Shown: positions 23,966 through 36,846 of the stretch, in pieces
Position numbering within the stretch: the stretch's first letter is position 1
How the letters are laid out: each line of letters begins with the position of its first letter
NCBI GenBank assembly: GCA_947623455.1
Contig: OX392533.1
Location: forward strand, 33,292,229 to 33,356,228
DNA length: 64,000 bases
Direction: 5' to 3'
Source of the DNA: Mimachlamys varia
Taxonomy: Eukaryota > Mollusca > Bivalvia > Pectinida > Pectinidae
Notes under the pieces: model-generated
The model's input: only the letters and a program-made list of their open reading frames with translations
Databases searched by the model: none
What the model was told of the DNA's origin: nothing
Position numbers and translations under genes: made by a program

Positions 23966-24576
23966 CTTTAAAACAGGTAAGAAAAAAACCGCTACAAGAG
24001 GCAAATGCTAGCTAACCGTAATTATAATTAAAAATAAATGAAACTAAAACGTTAAAACAAAGGATATAAAATAAGCAAAGATAGCCACATAGAAAATTAA
24101 GCATGTAAAAATAGAGTTCAACTCGGTTATTTGGGTGTCGTCTGCTATCGTCGAACCCCGAAATAGAGATCTTGATAATTCCGGGGAGCCTGAAATAGCA
24201 TATAATCGTTATGATATTATAATTCTCGGGATTCCTCTTTCTCTTTAGATTCTCTCCTGGTATTTTTGTCCATCTTTTTCTGCTTTCTTTCCGATTTTGT
24301 TATTGTACAGTAGCACTATGTCCAGTGAGCATGACTATAGTTTTATCTGCAGATACATGTTATTCGACTACAGTTTAAATTGTTCTAAATCACAACTATA
24401 TATCATGAAAGTATATAAGGCATAAACATTATTTAAAAGAAACACTGGGTCCAAAAGTTTCCTCTAATTAAATACATAATATACATATATCAATTTTGAA
24501 ATTGAAAATCATGATATAAACAAATGCCGAATTGTCTCAAGCGAATTTATACAGGTTTTCTTTAAAAAATCTGGAA
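23966..24576. other. Non-coding stretch
   Basis: AT-rich, with no gene or repeat recognised. Confidence 0.4.
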
Positions 24577-25055
24577 ATACCAAAGCGTCAACAAAACCAT
24601 AATCCGAAAAGTTTAAACAAATGATGTATTGTCGCCATTTTTGTCTCATTGAGACATATTTTGTATTTTTGTGTGATATAAAAATTGACGTTTTTGAGTA
24701 TGGTTATTAGTGTGCTTACTTGTTGTGACTGACAATGATGATCCGTTTCTCATTACCAAGACGTGATGTTTACTTTGATTTGACAACGATTTACATGGCA
24801 GGTGCTTTAAAACTATGTCTCATTTCTCACTTTGAGGCCATGACATTTACTTGGGTTTGACATGTATATTGACATGACTGTGTCGTCATTGAAGCAAAAG
24901 ACGTAAACTGTTCCGGAACACCTGGTCTTATTCTCTTTTACTTTTAGAAGGGTCGCCATGTGAATCGTTTTCTTTTGTTCATATTTTGCCCTTACTGTAA
25001 ACAATTTTGAGTTCGGATTATAGTTATATTGTCGCTTCAGTATTCTCTATTTCCC
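24577..25055 (+). repeat. Family B repeat copy 6, with inverted termini
   Basis: Plus orientation. The normal terminal block (ttttgagttcggattatag near 25004, ending at the cttcagtattctctattt block) is matched at the opposite end by an inverted copy, aataccaaagcgtcaacaaa at 24580. This copy therefore has terminal inverted repeats of about 35 bp. The core cggaacacctggtctta is at 24915 and there is a short internal expansion near 24800-24850. Confidence 0.8.
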
Positions 25056-27554
25056 TTTTCTTCATTAGACCAAGATTGCAACCATCATTCTTATGATGCG
25101 TTATCACATGGCTCTACTTCCATAAGTATCAAAACAATGGCCATTTTAATACTGCCATCAACATACGTCTGATACAAACAGCTGTTCCCAATTTTTTTTA
25201 ATCATGACGTCACACCTAGGGCATCCTCTTTACGTCATACACTCTCAAATGCATTTAGACAGCACATGGTGTTTTAAATCAGAGTACATAATCTTGTCAA
25301 TATCAATTATTTTATAACTGAAGAAGTCGTGCTGGAATAATCGTTAGATGAACATAATATACACATACGCTCACACACAAGTGATTGAACCTCAAAAATG
25401 AAAAAAAAGGTAATAGATGCAGAATGCCAAACATGAGTTAAACTGCACCTTCCAGCTGTTCCTTCCTTTGATAGTGTTAGAGGTTACAAAATGGAGATCT
25501 AAAATGGTCTGAGCTACCTCTGGAAATAAATATTAGTCATCCAAAACATCCAATAAGGGGCGGATTGGGTGAACATCTTGCCCGTCCCTCTATCTACCTG
25601 CAGTATTAGTGAAGAGTACATTTGGACGAAATGTCGCGCTACGAATTTGACAGTTGACTTCACTAACTCTGGCAATTTTTTGTAGTGAGCTAATTTCGGC
25701 GGTCAGATCACTCGGCTTTTGTACTCTGTGCTGGACAAAGGAAAAAGACGTTTTCGAAAGCTCGTAAATTAAGTTTTCAATTCATGTTTGTGTAGAATAT
25801 AAATATTATTCATGTTTATAAATAGTTATTATTTTGTTTTACTTCAGATTTCCCCCCACAAAACTTGGTAATTCAAACCATTCATAGGGCTAGTCTAATA
25901 CATTCAACTTGAAATGGAAGCGCATAAACAATTCTACATATTTATTCATGGGTTTCTACAATTTGCCGGCTACATGGGTATGTGTGGGAACCGTTTTGAT
26001 ATTGATAACAGTGCTGGGCAGAATTACCTATCATACATCTTTAAGCACATCCCCTGTTGACTATAAATATTGTCCCTGCTTATCTGACGCCTGTGTGTTT
26101 TGGCAAGGGTTCCATATCGCTGTGAAACTTGCAGAACTCTGCACCTTAAATCTTCGAGTCTGTTCCTGTGTTCCCGTCGTCCTCCAAATATGAAAACGAG
26201 GGCATCATCTAAGTTATAGATTGTAGGACTGGCATTTTTACCAGCACTATTTTTTCGAGGAAATAAGCTAGTGAAAAGCATTATTTTTCATGCTAAATTC
26301 TGACCACACAAACGACTAATGATATTCAATCATTAAGCTTTAAAATAGGTTTTGATATAGCATTAATTGTACAGAGAATGAATACACAACGAAATACAAA
26401 GGACTCTCTACCATCAGAATTTTTTCAAACAACTAATTATAAGTGTCCAGTTTGTTTTCATAATGGTCGATCGGTAATGACTGTCTTAGCGGATCGACGG
26501 ACACGGGACAGGGAAGACTGACAGGTCATTTTACCTGATATGTTACCTTAGAGCTGAACTCGCACTTAACTGACTCCTAGTCACTGTAGTACTGTTTAAT
26601 GTATATGAAAAAATTAACATACTCCCAATAAATGTGATGCGAAATTATATAGTTTTTTCGACAAGAGGGTTCCATATTTTTTTCATTCCGTAAAATATAT
26701 CGACCAATTGTACCAATCGTGCGTGTTTGCGATGGGAATCGCACATATAAACGCACGATCTTTACATCGCCCCGTTGTGCGTACCATGGGCGAACGATGT
26801 GTACATGATGTATGCACGCATGCATTTTTTTGGTGCGTTGTGCGTTACCACAACTGTATTGATTTGCTAGTAGATAAATTTCTCATAGAAAATATATATC
26901 ATTTTCTGAAAGATATCTTGTCGAGACAATGTTTAATTTATGCCATTTTTCATTAAAGAGCATCATTTAAAGGACATTCACAGATTGATGTCACAAACGA
27001 AGAAACTGCCATGTTTCATTAACAATTCACAGATAAAATGACGATGCTTCCTTGATAATATGCAGGTGAGCGGACTATTCCATGTTTACTCTGAAGCCAC
27101 TATAAAGAGATAGCCATTTTTGTTTAGAATACCTTATCGCCGTTTATCAAAATAGTTGTGAAGATAGAACCAACTTATTCTGATGGAAAATAAACAACCT
27201 CACCTTCAGAATGAATATCTTAAGAATTCCGATTTGGACTCGCCTATGTAGTCTACCAACACTTGGTAAGAAGTGCTCGGAAACAACCTTCTTAAAACAT
27301 CAATGACTTGAGGTCCACATACACGTGACCTACAAATTATAACGTCCCAACAAAGTACACGATGATTTCTTATTAATTATGTTCAATGTAATAAACATAA
27401 GTCGTGTGTAGGTGCCACATTCTGTTATATATTATAAATCACAAATTGTCATCACAAACGTTGGAATTAATCTAAAAACAATGTAACGTTTATTCCTAGG
27501 TAACATCAGACGACATTGTCATAGGCTCAGCTCGTTGTTTAAAGTTTAGTTTGT
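25056..27554. other. Non-coding stretch
   Basis: No gene recognised. A fragment of Family C is listed separately. Short open frames at 25909-26281 and 26577-26956 occur on both strands of the same sequence and carry no domain. Confidence 0.4.
25583..25655 (+). repeat. Family C fragment (copy 5)
   Basis: Only the middle is present: tctacctgcagtattagtga, then agagtacatttggacgaaat. This is about 70 bp and diverged. Confidence 0.5.
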
Positions 27555-27950
27555 TTGTTTGTTATGTCCTATTAAAAGGCCACGGTTTCATCAACGTTCC
27601 TTAACTTAAGGAAATTCCTTAACTTAAAAAACTCCATAAGAAAGCTTTACAGAATTTAAGGAAAGTTCCTTAACTAAGGATTTTCTCTTTAAATTATGTA
27701 ATGCTTTCAGATGGAGATTTTTAGGTTAAGAAGTTTCCTTAAGTTAAGGAATGTTGATGAAACCAGGGCCAGTTATAGTCATTTAAGGAAGTGACAGATT
27801 TTAGTGCTAGATGAATACCGGAGTTCAACCGGCCAGTACTTATCGACTACCTCACGAACAAAATGTAAGTCTCAAACCTGCGACCTAGTTGTAGAGGGCT
27901 AATGTTATCAGAATGTCAGACACTTTACCCACTTTGCCATTATCATGTAT
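27555..27950 (-). mobile_element. SINE family A, copy 3, split by a MITE
   Basis: The SINE tail (tatgtcctattaa at about 27563) and the rest of the SINE (catttaaggaagtgacag at about 27780 through tttacccactttgccatt at about 27946) are the two halves of one family A copy, interrupted by the inverted-repeat element at 27583-27766. The copy is highly diverged, so the SINE insertion is old. Confidence 0.75.
27583..27766. mobile_element. 184-bp palindromic MITE inserted in a SINE
   Basis: The ends are inverted complements over about 30 bases (left ggtttcatcaacgttcctta, right taaggaatgttgatgaaacc), with further cttaacttaagg type palindromes inside. The pentamer ggcca flanks both sides (27578-27582 and 27767-27771), a candidate target duplication. 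Uninterrupted SINE-A copies have acagccag at the same point. Confidence 0.85.
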
Positions 27951-28129
27951 ATAGCTGCGGTTAAAACGACATCGCCATGATTTCACTCTTGTTACGTCAC
28001 AATAACAGGGGTTATGGTACTTTGGTTGGTTTGCTGTTTCGATTATTAGTCTCATTTGAGTAGTGGTACGGTACTTAATATGCACATTTTCGTAGTACAC
28101 GATTTCAAAATTCATAAATTTAAAGGGTG

Positions 28130-28295
28130 TTATGCACCTGACCCTTCTGCTTCTAAATTAGTTTAGACATTTTGGATTCCCATCTTTTTGCCTCTAGCAT
28201 TACTGAAAAACCCTAGCAGGACGAAATAGCTGAATGATGCATACTGTACTTATTACTTAATTTAAAAGGTGCAGCATATGTGTGTATTACGTCAT
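28130..28295 (+). repeat. Family C repeat copy 2
   Basis: It has ttctgcttctaaattagttt, ctctagcattactgaaaaac, ggacgaaatagctgaatg and aaaaggtgcagcatatgtgt in order, with a deletion removing the 'ttcatttttcgg' segment. Confidence 0.75.
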
Positions 28296-29764
28296 CTATA
28301 TAGGTGCGATTTCACGTGTGTGTCTTTCTTCTAGATACAAAGTCTTGAACATTATAGTGATTATTTGTTGTTTTTGTGGTTTATCGTTATAAAGGTGTCT
28401 TTATTGTTATTGTCTCTTTTGAATGGTATCATTGTTAATAATATACACAATGGATTCGCAATCAATTTGAACTTAATCAATGAGAGACTTATTCTTTCAC
28501 TTCGGATAGTATGGAGAATGTTCCTGCATCAAGTACTTTAAAGCCTAGTTATGGTTAATTTAAAACAAATACAATTCAACAAACATACTAATATAAAATT
28601 GTTCTTACAGCGATTGAACGGTATAGTGTTCATATTTTAACATAGATCGGTTACATCGATATCAAACATAAAGCTTGCTAAAATCATCGATTTCATTGTT
28701 GTGTCTCTAAATTATAGATTCGGCGTTTATAATGAAAACATATATATTTTCTTTCTTTTTTTCTAACATTTTAAAGTATGCGTTATCAGAACATAAGAAT
28801 TCTCTCGTAGACTTTCGTCAGACTGAGGACTTGAGGCGACGCCATCTCTACCAAGATTAGGGCTGGAGATAGAAATTCCAAGATTTTACGACTTGAAAAT
28901 GTTTCACTTATCTCATCGAGGTGGGTCATACATATTGAACTAAGTAAACACCCGGCGGTCGTGTTCGTGTGGGAAAAGAAGCGCTGATACCATAGTCATC
29001 CTCCAATGATTTACCACACTCTTTCTTGAAATGCGTCTGTCCTAATTTCCACTGGTAGTACAAAACATAACAATAACGCAGTCACTCCAGACGATACAAA
29101 CCTCAGAACTGAAGGTCACAACGTAACAGCAAACGTATTCTGAAGTGTTAACAAAGCCATAGACAGACATGGAAGGTCAAACGGATCTAAATATATTATT
29201 TTTTCCCGTGAGGTTCGATGTAAAAATAAGCACAGGGGATGTAAAAGGAATGGTTTAACAAATGAATTCCCCAAGAGATAGTCACATGAGAAGATTTGGT
29301 TGAACATGCGAAGGCAAATGAAGAAAGGTTTGGATTGGATTGGTTTATTTTGTTTTACGCCCTGTTAACTTTTATTAAGAAAGGCAAACACAAAGACCAT
29401 TGATACAGCATAAATGTATGGTAATGTATTCTAAAAAGGTAAAGAGTTCATATGGTGCCATGGAAACATATACCGTATTATTGCATGTTTGATTTTTTGC
29501 AAGAATATTATTCACTTTTGAGTATAACAATTTAAAATCAGCGTGTATGACACACAGCTAAATAGTATAATATTCTTTCTGTTTGATTAGTTGCTTATCC
29601 TTAGCAATACAGTGCTGAACATTAACGTTGATTTATGTTACACACGAGTCTTTCAATTAAAGAATACCACTGACATACCACTGTCAAACTTGTATCGATA
29701 TCTATCAATCTGTCACTAATAATTCTTGAGAAAATATTCCTTTAGTGATAAATGTACCGTACGA
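28296..29764. other. Non-coding stretch
   Basis: No gene recognised. A SINE-A tail-like fragment (ggtttattttgttttacgcc) is at 29340-29360. Confidence 0.4.
29330..29378 (-). mobile_element. SINE family A tail fragment
   Basis: The sequence ggtttattttgttttacgcc followed by ctgttaac matches the tail of family A copies (seen at 52557 and, inverted, near 57800). Nothing of the core or head follows, so this is a truncated piece. Confidence 0.5.
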
Positions 29765-29985
29765 TACTTTTTATGAATGCACCAGGTGCGATATTTACTT
29801 TGATGTGACGTAGATAAGCATAGCGGAAGACGTCGATGAGCAGAAGACGCTTAATCTTCTGGAACACCCTTTGTATTGAACGTTTTTCAAATGTCTCAGT
29901 GTAAAACTTTACTTTGTCCATGTATGCCACAAGATTAATCGAGTTTGAGTTCGGATAATGGTTTTGGTGACGCTTTGGTAGTCTG
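29765..29985 (+). repeat. Family B repeat copy 7
   Basis: Plus orientation: gatatttactttgatgtgac at 29789, gtcgatgagcagaagacgctt at 29831, a truncated core (cttctggaacaccc), then gagtttgagttcggataatg at 29940 and tgacgctttggtagtct. About 50 bp are missing from the middle. Confidence 0.75.
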
Positions 29986-30069
29986 TAATATTTTTATTAC
30001 TACTAAATTAAAATTAACGGGAAGTTGGTGTCAATGCGAATGACATCGTGAACCAGGACGGGTATATTA

Positions 30070-30265
30070 GGTATGCATCCTGGAATCATTTAACCTTCTG
30101 CTTCTACATTAGTTAAGAAATTCCCACCTTTTGACCCCTAGCATCACTGAAGAGTCTTAGGAGAACGAAACAGCTGTATGATGCAGTTTAATTCATTATT
30201 TTGGCATACTGTATCTATTACGAAATTTAAAAGGTGCAGCATATATGTGTGTTACGTTATATTAA
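30070..30265 (+). repeat. Family C repeat copy 3
   Basis: The best complete copy: ttctgcttctacattagtta, ccctagcatcactgaagag, acgaaacagctgtatgatgc, ttaattcattattttggc and aaaggtgcagcatatatgtg, in order. Confidence 0.8.
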
Positions 30266-32907
30266 ATGATATGAAATAGGTTATGGTGGAAATACTATTT
30301 CTATTTGACGACCATTGTCTATATAGGGTGAGTCGTTATTCTTCATTGTGTGTATACTAGCCCTTCAGACCAAAACACTATGGGCGTATCTGTATATCAT
30401 GATTCTGGCCCTGGCATTTCATCAAATACTTTTGTGGGGTTACTTTTAGATAAAACACATTACGTATTTAACACTATGTATCTTGGTCGTTGAGTACATA
30501 ATAATTAACTTGAAAAAAATGAACGGCATTTCCAATCAAAACATCTTCACATTTGGAATGTGTTTCTTTCTTATGTACGTAAGCTTATATGATTATTCTC
30601 TTGAAATGTTTTAAACATTTCTTCTGAAAGAAGAAGTTGGTTAATTAAAACACTTGAATGTTGATGATTTTGCTTGCTATATAAACAAACAGCTACTGAT
30701 AGTTTATTCAGATATATCGTGAGTACGTATTAGTTCACTTATGTCAATCCACACAATCTTAGTTCATTAAGTTCGTTACAGTTCAACTAGAGCATATTGA
30801 CTTTCTGTGTAATACAGAGTGAAACAAACAATGACCGAAGAAGTTTGTAATGATCTCGGTGATATATGACCATTAAACCAGAAAGACGAGATCATTGCAT
30901 ATAAACATATGCTAAATTATTTTCGTGCGGTAAAAAATAAGAAGATAAATGGGGGATTTGAAGCCTCCATATGCACAAAAAGTTGTGTTTAATGGAAAAT
31001 GTCAATAAAGTGTGTAACAAGCAGACAACAAAATGAAAGAACAAAAAATAAAAGCAATTAAAAAATCATCATTAAGTGCTTTGTTTCTCAGCAACTATAC
31101 ATAAGGGCTTGAATCCATAAGTATTCATTTCAGTTTCATTTCAATTTTTTTTATTGGCAGATGTTTCAAGTAAATGTGGATGACATAACAGAAAATCCTA
31201 TATTAGTTTTCTCCATGAGTATTCATTTCCCTGTCATGTATGTGCTTCCTGCAATAACGCGTATCTTACTTGAAAAATCATACCAATATTACCCACCATA
31301 GTACAACATTCCAACCGATCTCTTATACTGGCGACGGTACATATAAAACAGTATGGATCCACGAGAACGGGACATCTTAATGAATTCACACATCAGCATC
31401 TATATAATATCTGTTGTATGTGGGTTTTTTTTTTAATCACTGATATAGACTTTGCTGTTAGCGGTAGGTACCGTTGATTTTTATACAAAAAAAATGCACA
31501 CTTCTGTTAAACTTCAACATATCAGTCAGAACTTCATGTTAGGAATTTCTGGTATATATATAGAGAGAGCTGTCGTGTTGAGAATGTCTACACGTAGACG
31601 TCGAGAAAGAAATTTCGAAACAGCTGGGATACGTTTTTTTCCACAAGATATCGTCGTTTTATCAAATCTTTACAACAATCTGATGCAATCGGATGTAATA
31701 AAACATATTTTCCACTCCTAGCACTAGATCCTCACGGCATGGGATTCAAACATGCAAAGCATTGTCAGTATGAAACAGCTTTTTTTTTAAAAAAAAACAA
31801 CATACCGTATCTTTAGTTTTCAGCTGCTTAATTGATTCTTTAATTTTACCAATATGTATTTATTTAGATTAATATTTTGAACCCGAAGGCGACATTACGG
31901 CTAATGATTTATTCATTTCCGGTCTGTTACATCAAGAGATAAATTTGTAATAATAGATCATACAAATATGATAATCATTCTTGTAGTTAAACCAAGACAA
32001 CGAAAACATATGTAAATGCATTTCTCTTACATTCTCTTATATTCCTGTAATAATTGAAAACAAACTGTCTAATTTATAAAATCTCCTCAAAGCAGTCACA
32101 CACATTTAATATACAATCTTGGAGTTTTTTTCCACAAAATATATCAAGAAATTTAATTATCTTATTTTTTGTCTTATTCTTTTAATGCTCGGTAAAAAGA
32201 AATTAAATTTGCAATCTATGATAGCTTTGATATTCCCAGCAAAAACATTATATTTCTAGTCAACACCTCCCCTTTGCAATGAAATACGAAGTTTATTTGG
32301 TTTGATATAATTCGCAAAAGGTGCAGATAATTTATAATCATCCGGGAAGGTAACACCGCTTTGAACCACCCAGTGCCAGCTGTCAATGATAGGCTTTAAA
32401 TCTGTGTTAGTAAATAGATTGATAGCATTCCAAAGTTAGCGCAATGTAATGTTGTTTGATTAAAATCACTATGAAACAAGTTCTCAATAATATGTTCTCA
32501 TTTGGATCATAAGGTTTTGACGGTAGGTATGCTGTGATAACAGATTTCAGCGCATAAATTTTCTCAAAATAGCCACCTACCTTGTTGTTTTGAGTTTTAG
32601 ATTATTAGCGCATATATTTTCTGAAAGTAACCACCTACTTTATTTTGAGTCCTGGATTTCAACGTTAAAGGATGGTACCCAAACATGTCTGAGGATCATT
32701 AAAACGTTTAACGACATGCAATAGAAGTCATGAGGGGAATTTTATATTTGATGCCGATGCGTTATTTGTAATACGATGCATTAGCAATTTGGGTTGGTTT
32801 GATTGCATGTTCGTCCTATAGACAGTTAAGGTCATTTGAAGTCGTTCTCTATGTGCATGCTAAGTGAGTGTATGTGTTGAGTGTGTATTTTGGAGGCTTC
32901 GGATCGT
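30266..32907. other. Long non-coding stretch
   Basis: No gene recognised. An 89-codon open frame at 31452-31721 has no domain. A 10-bp hairpin (aatgatctcg at 30849-30858 with its complement at 30887-30896) is noted but of uncertain meaning. Confidence 0.4.
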
Positions 32908-33368
32908 TCATGGAAACCATCTTGAGATGGTCCGGAGTTTTTGCCGATTTCAAGTACGATACTGAAGTATTGATGTACATTCGAGTACATGTACTACCGA
33001 AGGCCTGCTCTGTACGTACTGCGTAAGAATTGTACCTGCTGTCCCCATTGCATGATCGTAGAAGGCGACTACACTATGTTTCCAATACTTTCTAAACAAA
33101 TTTCACCTTCCTAATGTCTCCCTTGACACAATCTCACTTTCGGCCTTTAGTTGAGCGTTCGCCCCTGTGTCGAAGGCTGTGGTTCTGTCCCCAGGCCGAG
33201 ACATATCTAACAATGGTACTTACTACACCCTGCTTGACTCTCAGCATTATGGGAGTAGAACGATGTGACCGGTTGGAGTGTTCTGCTGGGAGCCTTCGGC
33301 AGTATACCGCAGTGGTGTAGCACTTTAAATCGGCAAAAGTTCCGGACTATCGCAAGAAGGCTCACACG
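32908..33368. mobile_element. Inverted-repeat DNA element of about 460 bp
   Basis: The left arm, with its core at 32930-32950, and the right arm, with its core at 33327-33347, are inverted (gtccggagtttttgccgatt against aatcggcaaaagttccggac). Similarity extends outward through gttcatg/cttg on the left and its complement on the right, giving arms of about 50 bp. The interior contains ctgtccccaggccgagacat (33187) and cagcattatgggagtagaac (33242), blocks I associate with a repeat widespread in marine invertebrates. A 68-codon open frame inside is not a plausible gene. Confidence 0.7.
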
Positions 33369-33744
33369 AACATACCAACATATCATCTCTCCCGATCATA
33401 GTATACTGATAACGGATGAACAAGTCGTTTCACTTCCATAATTATGGGCGTCAAGTAGAGAGTAGGAAACAAATGTGCAGTACGTCGAAAAAGTACAGGA
33501 AAAAAGAATCGTGAACGAACTGTTTTTAATTCAAATAAAGTCGTCAGATTGTGATAGCAGATCATCGTTTGTGTGCAAGTGTCATTTACTGTATATAGTT
33601 TTAAAATCGGGACATTTTGGAAGAATGCCTTTGAAATCCATTATGTTGCAACAATGTTGCAATGAACACCAGCATAAATAAGATGACCGAAACAGGCCAT
33701 TAACAAAAACAAAACAAATAAATATGGCATGGTCAAAATCAATC
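33369..33744. other. Non-coding stretch
   Basis: Nothing recognised; short open frames on opposite strands overlap here. Confidence 0.4.
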
Positions 33745-33902
33745 AAACAATGACAATTGTAAGCATCATTGGAAATCAATGAAAAAATAAAGGAACTTAA
33801 GACCAGGTGTTCCGGAAGATTCAGCGTCTCCAAATTTTGTTTCATTAATGATATCCGCCATACTAATCTATGTGAAATCAAAGTATTATCGTGTCTCCAT
33901 AT
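33745..33902 (-). repeat. Family B repeat copy 8, truncated
   Basis: Minus orientation, with the core taagaccaggtgttccggaa at about 33800, gtttcattaatgatatccgc at about 33840, and a short distal part ending near gtattatcgtgtctcc. Both ends are missing. Confidence 0.7.
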
Positions 33903-34889
33903 CAAGAGTTTGAATGATCCCGGCAGAACATTTAAAACAAAAGCTATGAGTTAAAATTTCTAGGAGACTTCAAAATTTAAAAGCGGTTAATGTTGTTGGA
34001 TTTTTTAAAAACCGTTTTTGAATTTTGAGTTAAGATAACATTTTGAATTCGTGTGATAAAAAGATGGTCTGCTAATGCATTATGTCTAGGACTAGTAAAG
34101 TATTGAAACACGCTTGGCTCGCCGCTAGATAAGACAACTTATAACATTACGTTATGTGTTCTGTAAAGTATTGCCTTCATTACGTCGACTCATGTCTGTA
34201 ATAGCCAGTTCCCATGGCGATTATTCCTACCCATAATCCTCAGCAGATGTCACGCGCAGCTGGCAAACCATGTGTTATCATTAACGTTTTTCGATTCACG
34301 CCTCTCTTGCATTTTTTATTGGTTGTTTTCATTCCTTGCTAATGAAACTATAGATCAACACTGAATTGTACAGGCTACTTTTTTAATGCCAGTTTCATAA
34401 AGCACATTAACTCGACGAAATGTCATATCACGTTATAATGTATACTTCTGAGATTTAAAATACCCTTTTTTTAAATTTGTGATGCAAAAAAGTAGCACGT
34501 TTTTTGAGATAACGTATCATTATAGCATATTTTCGAGGATTTATTTAACTTCCGATATGAAACATTTGATTCGGCACACGTAACAGGAATGTGTCCTGAA
34601 GAATCCGATATAATCCGATGTGATATCGTTTTAAAGTTTACGCCCCTCACTTCACATTATCTGTTAAAAATATGTCTGTCAGTCCTCTCACAATAAAAAT
34701 GGTTTTCGTTGACCATGTACATAAGAAACCCTTAAGAAAATGTCTTTACAGATAATGACGTTCATTCAAATATGAATGACATTAACATGATTATTCATGA
34801 TATTTAAAACCAAGCAAATGTCAAAGACACAACAACAGGCAAACTGTAATAATTTGTTTCTGTTCTGGTTTGTTGACTTTATTTTTTCA
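33903..34889. other. Non-coding stretch
   Basis: AT-rich, with no gene or repeat recognised. Confidence 0.4.
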
Positions 34890-35075
34890 CAAAAATTATG
34901 AAACAAGTTATTTCAACTTTATGATTCCTGTTAGCGCAGATGCTACATTGCGAAGTTTCCGAGAACCTACAAGGTCGGGCAGGTGACCCATACCTATTCA
35001 TTTTGTCCAATCTGGAAATGGAAACCCGGCCATCTTAGTGAAAGGCAAGTGCGCTATCCACTCGCCACCAGGGTA
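34890..35075 (-). mobile_element. B-SINE copy, minus strand
   Basis: The tail motif caaaaattatgaaacaagtt lies at about 34891, then gttagcgcagatgc, aggtcgggcaggtgaccc at 34972, and the head aaaggcaagtgcgctatcca at 35040. The core between tail and head is partly replaced. Confidence 0.75.
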
Positions 35076-35439
35076 CGTTTCTTTCAGCGTTGCATCCATG
35101 GATGCTTTTGAACACACAAAATTCAGGATTGTGTTCAAAGCATGTGGTGACTCTAGAATAAGTTATGTACCCGTTGTGTATAAATAAAACATGCGAAGGA
35201 GACGCTTAGCAGTCTTCTTCAAATAGCAAATAAACCGCTATAAAGTCTAAAAATATTTGATTATGGTTCCGCAAGCAAATTGTCGTTGACAATACACCAA
35301 TACACCAATGATAATCCGTTTAAATGTATAAACCCTATCTAAAATCAATACATAATATACAGGTATGTGAATAAGCAGGACTTCCATCGAAAAAATAATT
35401 TTTCTTCAATAATGCTATATCAACACCAGTACTAGATTT
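35076..35439. other. Non-coding stretch
   Basis: Nothing recognised beyond a two-copy 'acaccaat' stutter near 35292. Confidence 0.4.
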
Positions 35440-35988
35440 TAAGTACAGCTCCACGTAAGAATCATGCAAAATAGAATTTTCCGGATAAGGACATAGTGGA
35501 GAATTTTAACGAAACTTTACCAAATAATGCTTATGAATGTGAAAATCATATGTGTTTGCTGTTTTGAGAAAAAATAGTCTAAAGTTGTATGAAATTCACA
35601 TACATGAAAATGATTAAATGCGTAACCATGGAAACGGTTGCCATGGATACGTCATCATAGGGTTATGGCACCCCAACCATGCCAACATCTTCATTTAGGG
35701 AAAATCATGTAATTTCAAGTAAATAATCAAAATAATGAAGTAATTGTATGGTATGTTGATTATGCAAGTATCAAACTTGCCATTTTCACAATGTAACAGT
35801 GGTAAAAAGGGGCCCCTTTTGGGGGTATAATAAAAATGGGGCCTAGAAGGGCATCGCTCTTCAAATCATTTTTTTGCTTTTGTCATTGCTCTTAAAAATC
35901 CCCCTTTTTGTATAAAAACTCAATTGGAGTTATTTCTAGACCACTCACTTATCCGCTTTTGCATGATTCTTAGGTGGAACTGTACTTA
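35440..35988. mobile_element. Inverted-repeat (MITE-like) element of about 550 bp
   Basis: The left end taagtacagctccacgtaag at 35440 continues with aatcatgcaaaa, and the right end ggtggaactgtactta at 35973-35988 is preceded by ttttgcatgattctta, its inverted complement. The arms are about 40-50 bp, and cggataag / cttatccg also match. The interior has a perfect palindrome aaaaggggcccctttt near 35805-35820 and no coding capacity. I see no clear target duplication. Confidence 0.8.
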
Positions 35989-36846
35989 ATCATGTCCATT
36001 CCCCATTTTTGTAAGAAACACATAGATTATTAACACATATCAATTTCAATTCTTACATATTTAAATTTGACAATCGTATCGTAACCAAGGTTTTCCTCTG
36101 GTACCGCTAAACACGATATGAATTATTCATATACGATTTGATGGATTGGCTACCAACCCCTAAATTGTTATGAAGAACTGCTCAACTGTATTTGATGACT
36201 AGATTATAACATTAAATCAGATAATTATATTCAAGAGGGAAAACTTAGAAGAATAATTGTATTCTAAATAATTGAATGTTTAAAATATATATAATATATA
36301 TTCTAGAGACGAGCGCCAGTGTAAACGTTTTGATAAATTCGGCTATTCACACTGACGGCTGACTGATAATTCATGCCAGTCAAAACTCGATCATATGCAG
36401 AAGGTCTTGTTTTGGTAATCCTATAGTACGCAGACTCTAAGATAAGATTGTTATCCATTTTAAATCAACATTATAATCTGAACAAACACGACTCTCCCAT
36501 TCAGACATGACATATCAGCAGATTGTGTTTATTTATCTATCCCCGGTGCTCAGTTGCTATTCCGCCATTCACAAGCTTACATATCTCCATCTACATTATA
36601 TTCCTCGCCTCTAGACGCAGTGGAATTTCAATATGAAACCCTCTTTAACATTAAATACAAAACAAAATGCTTTTCATTTCCTTTTCCTCCTGACAAATCA
36701 TATTTTGACAACAGAGTTTGTCATATCTGTCAATATGTGTTGACTAAATCGTTGAATACGTACACGTCATATATATCAAATTTTGCATACATTCTTATTA
36801 TAGCTTATTTTCCATTGTGTCTTCTGTCAATCGTGATCTATAAAAA
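35989..36846. other. Non-coding stretch
   Basis: A 150-codon open frame at 36554-37006 runs into the Family B terminus at 36847 and has no recognisable domain, so it is rejected as a gene. A TA-rich patch lies at 36286-36302. Confidence 0.4.
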
